In this document: positions 62,516 through 64,000 of the stretch, piece by piece
Numbering within the stretch: position 1 is the first letter of the stretch
Layout: each line of letters opens with the position of its first letter
Assembly (NCBI RefSeq): GCF_037811135.1
Contig: NZ_CP149130.1
Location: 1,174,501 to 1,238,500, forward strand
DNA: 64,000 nt
DNA from: Aeromonas rivipollensis
GTDB lineage: Bacteria > Pseudomonadota > Gammaproteobacteria > Enterobacterales > Aeromonadaceae
Direction of reading: 5' to 3'
Position numbers and translations under genes: made by a program
Notes under the pieces: generated by a model
What the model was told of the DNA's origin: nothing
Database searches by the model: none
The model's input: the letters and a program-made list of their open reading frames with translations, nothing else

Positions 62516-64000
62516 CGCAGTACAGTTCCAGCCCCAGTCCGATCCAGCGCTCCTGGCAGCGCTGCCTGCATCAGGGCCTGCTCCGCCAGCAGAGCGCCGA
62601 GCTGGACTTGCTTCCCCAGGGAGAGCTGTCGGCCCGCCAGGAGCAGCACAAAACGCTTATCACCTGCTTTCAGCGCTTCGTGTTGCCGCTGTTTGCCCAG
62701 TTGCTGGCGGGCAGGCCTTGTCGCCTGCTGCTGTGTGACGGTGAGGGGGCCATTTTGGCCGCCAGCGGTGACGATGGCTTCGCCCGCCACGCCGAGCGGA
62801 TCTTCTTGCGCAGCGGCGCCCGCTGGGGGGAGGCGAGCAAGGGCACCAACGCCATCGGCACAGCGCTGGCCGAGCAGAGCGAGGTGCAGGTGCTGGGGGC
62901 GCAGCACTTCTTCGCCCAGCACAGCTTCCTCAGTTGCAGTGCCTGCCCCCTGCTCGGGCCGGACGGGCAACTGCTGGGGGTGCTCGACATCTCCACCGAT
63001 GCGGCCCACCACGACGGCGATATGCTGGGCACTGTGCGGCTGCTGGCGATGACCCTGGAAAACGCCCTGCTGGCGCGTCAGCCGGGCTGGTTGGTGGATC
63101 TCGATCCCCAGAGTCTCTGGTCCGCCCGCCTGCTGCTGGGAGAGGGGGGCGAGCTGCTCGGGGCCAACCGGGCCGGACGGCTCTGGCTCGGCCAGCACCC
63201 GTTTGACGGCAAGCAGCTGCTGCGGGATCGCCGCGGCCTGCGGCTGGAGCCCGAACCTGTGGTGATTCAAACCGAAAACCAGCCCCAGCCAGCCGTTACC
63301 GCCGGGGTGCCCCTCAAGATGCTGGAGCGGGGCATCTCCCTGCTCATCGAGGGGGAGACCGGCAGCGGCAAGGAGCACCTGGTGCGTGCCCTGCACAGTC
63401 AGTCGAGCCGACGGGACAAGCCCCTGGTATGCGTCAACTGCGGCGCCCTGCCGGCCGAGCTGGTGGAGGCCGAGCTGTTTGGCTACGTGGGCGGGGCCTT
63501 CAGCGGCGCCCGCAGCCAGGGCAGCCAGGGTTATCTGCGCGCCGCCCACAACGGCATCCTGATGCTGGACGAGATCGGCGAGTTGCCGCTCCCGGCTCAG
63601 ACCCGACTGCTGCGGGTGTTGCAGGAGCGCGCCGTCACCCCGGTTGGCAGCCACAAGCCCGAAGCGGTGGATTTCTGGCTGGTCAGCGCCAGCCATCGGG
63701 ATCTGGCGGTCATGGTACAAGCCGGGACGTTTCGCGAGGATCTCTATTACCGGATCTGCGGCTGGCGCCAGCAGCTTGCGCCGCTGCGGGCCTGGTCACA
63801 GTGCGATCGCCTGGGGCTGATCCGGCGCCTGCTCTCGGAGATGGACCCGGACCTGCAACTGACGCCGGAGGCGGAGCGGCAACTGCTGACCCATCCCTTG
63901 CCCGGCAACGTGCGCCAGCTCAAGCAGGCGCTGGAGGTAGCCTGCGTGCTGGCAGAAGGGCAGGGCTGGATTGAACCCGCCCACCTGCATCTGCCCGAGG
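62503..64000 (+). CDS. Sigma-54-dependent activator, AcoR-like (3' end beyond window)
   Basis: 499 codons are visible and open to the window edge. The N-terminal region (1-180) is AcoR-like with a GAF-type sensor (GEASKGTNAIGTALAEQSEV, SCSACPLLGPDGQLLGVLDI). The AAA+ domain has Walker A GETGSGKE, the sigma-54-contacting loop as GAFSGA rather than GAFTGA, and Walker B GILMLDEIGELPLP. The DNA-binding helix-turn-helix is outside the window. It lies divergent from the aldehyde dehydrogenase gene, which has a sigma-54 promoter, so aldehyde or alcohol induction is likely. AGGAGG precedes ATG at 5 bases. Confidence 0.92.
   Translation, partial: MSELPQYSSSPSPIQRSWQRCLHQGLLRQQSAELDLLPQGELSARQEQHKTLITCFQRFVLPLFAQLLAGRPCRLLLCDGEGAILAASGDDGFARHAERIFLRSGARWGEASKGTNAIGTALAEQSEVQVLGAQHFFAQHSFLSCSACPLLGPDGQLLGVLDISTDAAHHDGDMLGTVRLLAMTLENALLARQPGWLVDLDPQSLWSARLLLGEGGELLGANRAGRLWLGQHPFDGKQLLRDRRGLRLEPEPVVIQTENQPQPAVTAGVPLKMLERGISLLIEGETGSGKEHLVRALHSQSSRRDKPLVCVNCGALPAELVEAELFGYVGGAFSGARSQGSQGYLRAAHNGILMLDEIGELPLPAQTRLLRVLQERAVTPVGSHKPEAVDFWLVSASHRDLAVMVQAGTFREDLYYRICGWRQQLAPLRAWSQCDRLGLIRRLLSEMDPDLQLTPEAERQLLTHPLPGNVRQLKQALEVACVLAEGQGWIEPAHLHLPE

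Overview
The window is chromosomal DNA from a GC-rich gammaproteobacterium, most probably Aeromonas (A. hydrophila group). This rests on the mix of genes (class III nrdDG, tilS, ligA-zipA with cysZ beside them, the ldtD-mepK pair, a MalS-type amylase) and on a PliI lysozyme inhibitor whose SGSY loop falls at Ser104/Tyr107, the numbering I recall for the A. hydrophila protein. The species call is an inference. I see no rRNA, tRNA, CRISPR array, prophage or complete insertion sequence. Gene density is high, and most genes end in clear rho-independent terminators.

Left part (1-25.5 kb): a giant cyclic beta-1,2-glucan synthase gene, cut by the window edge; a MATE pump downstream of a LysR regulator; the serine transporter sdaC and the exporter yjeH; an ABC-F ATPase followed by a GNAT acetyltransferase and preceded by a 28-codon leader ORF with a strong promoter and ribosome binding site; pliI; an M13 lipoprotein peptidase; tilS; a diguanylate cyclase; a CPA2 antiporter; a patatin; a TetR regulator with an alpha/beta hydrolase; and a NarL-type response regulator whose 3' end is repeated twice more as a 112-bp tandem array.

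Middle (25.5-48.3 kb): a GST; a secreted GH13 amylase; a four-gene Gtr-like membrane glycosylation operon; an orphan solute-binding protein; the peptidoglycan genes ldtD and mepK; a small lipoprotein; a TRIC-type channel; cysZ divergent from smc-zipA-ligA; another orphan binding protein; and nrdD-nrdG with two NrdR-like boxes upstream and a REP-like inverted pair between the genes.

Right part (48.3-64 kb): two very small membrane or secreted proteins, the MliC lysozyme inhibitor, a GT14 glycosyltransferase, a self-contained marR-hlyD-DUF2955 efflux operon with a palindromic operator, a malate-utilisation cluster (2-hydroxycarboxylate transporter, malic enzyme, CitA/CitB-type two-component system), an EamA transporter divergent from an AraC regulator, and an aldehyde dehydrogenase with a sigma-54 promoter divergent from an AcoR-like enhancer-binding protein that runs off the window.

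The stretches I would look at first are the leader/ABC-F/GNAT operon, the 112-bp tandem array of helix-turn-helix tails at 24.6-24.85 kb, and the aldehyde dehydrogenase/AcoR intergenic region, where a duplicated start region has created an 18-codon ORF coupled to the regulator.
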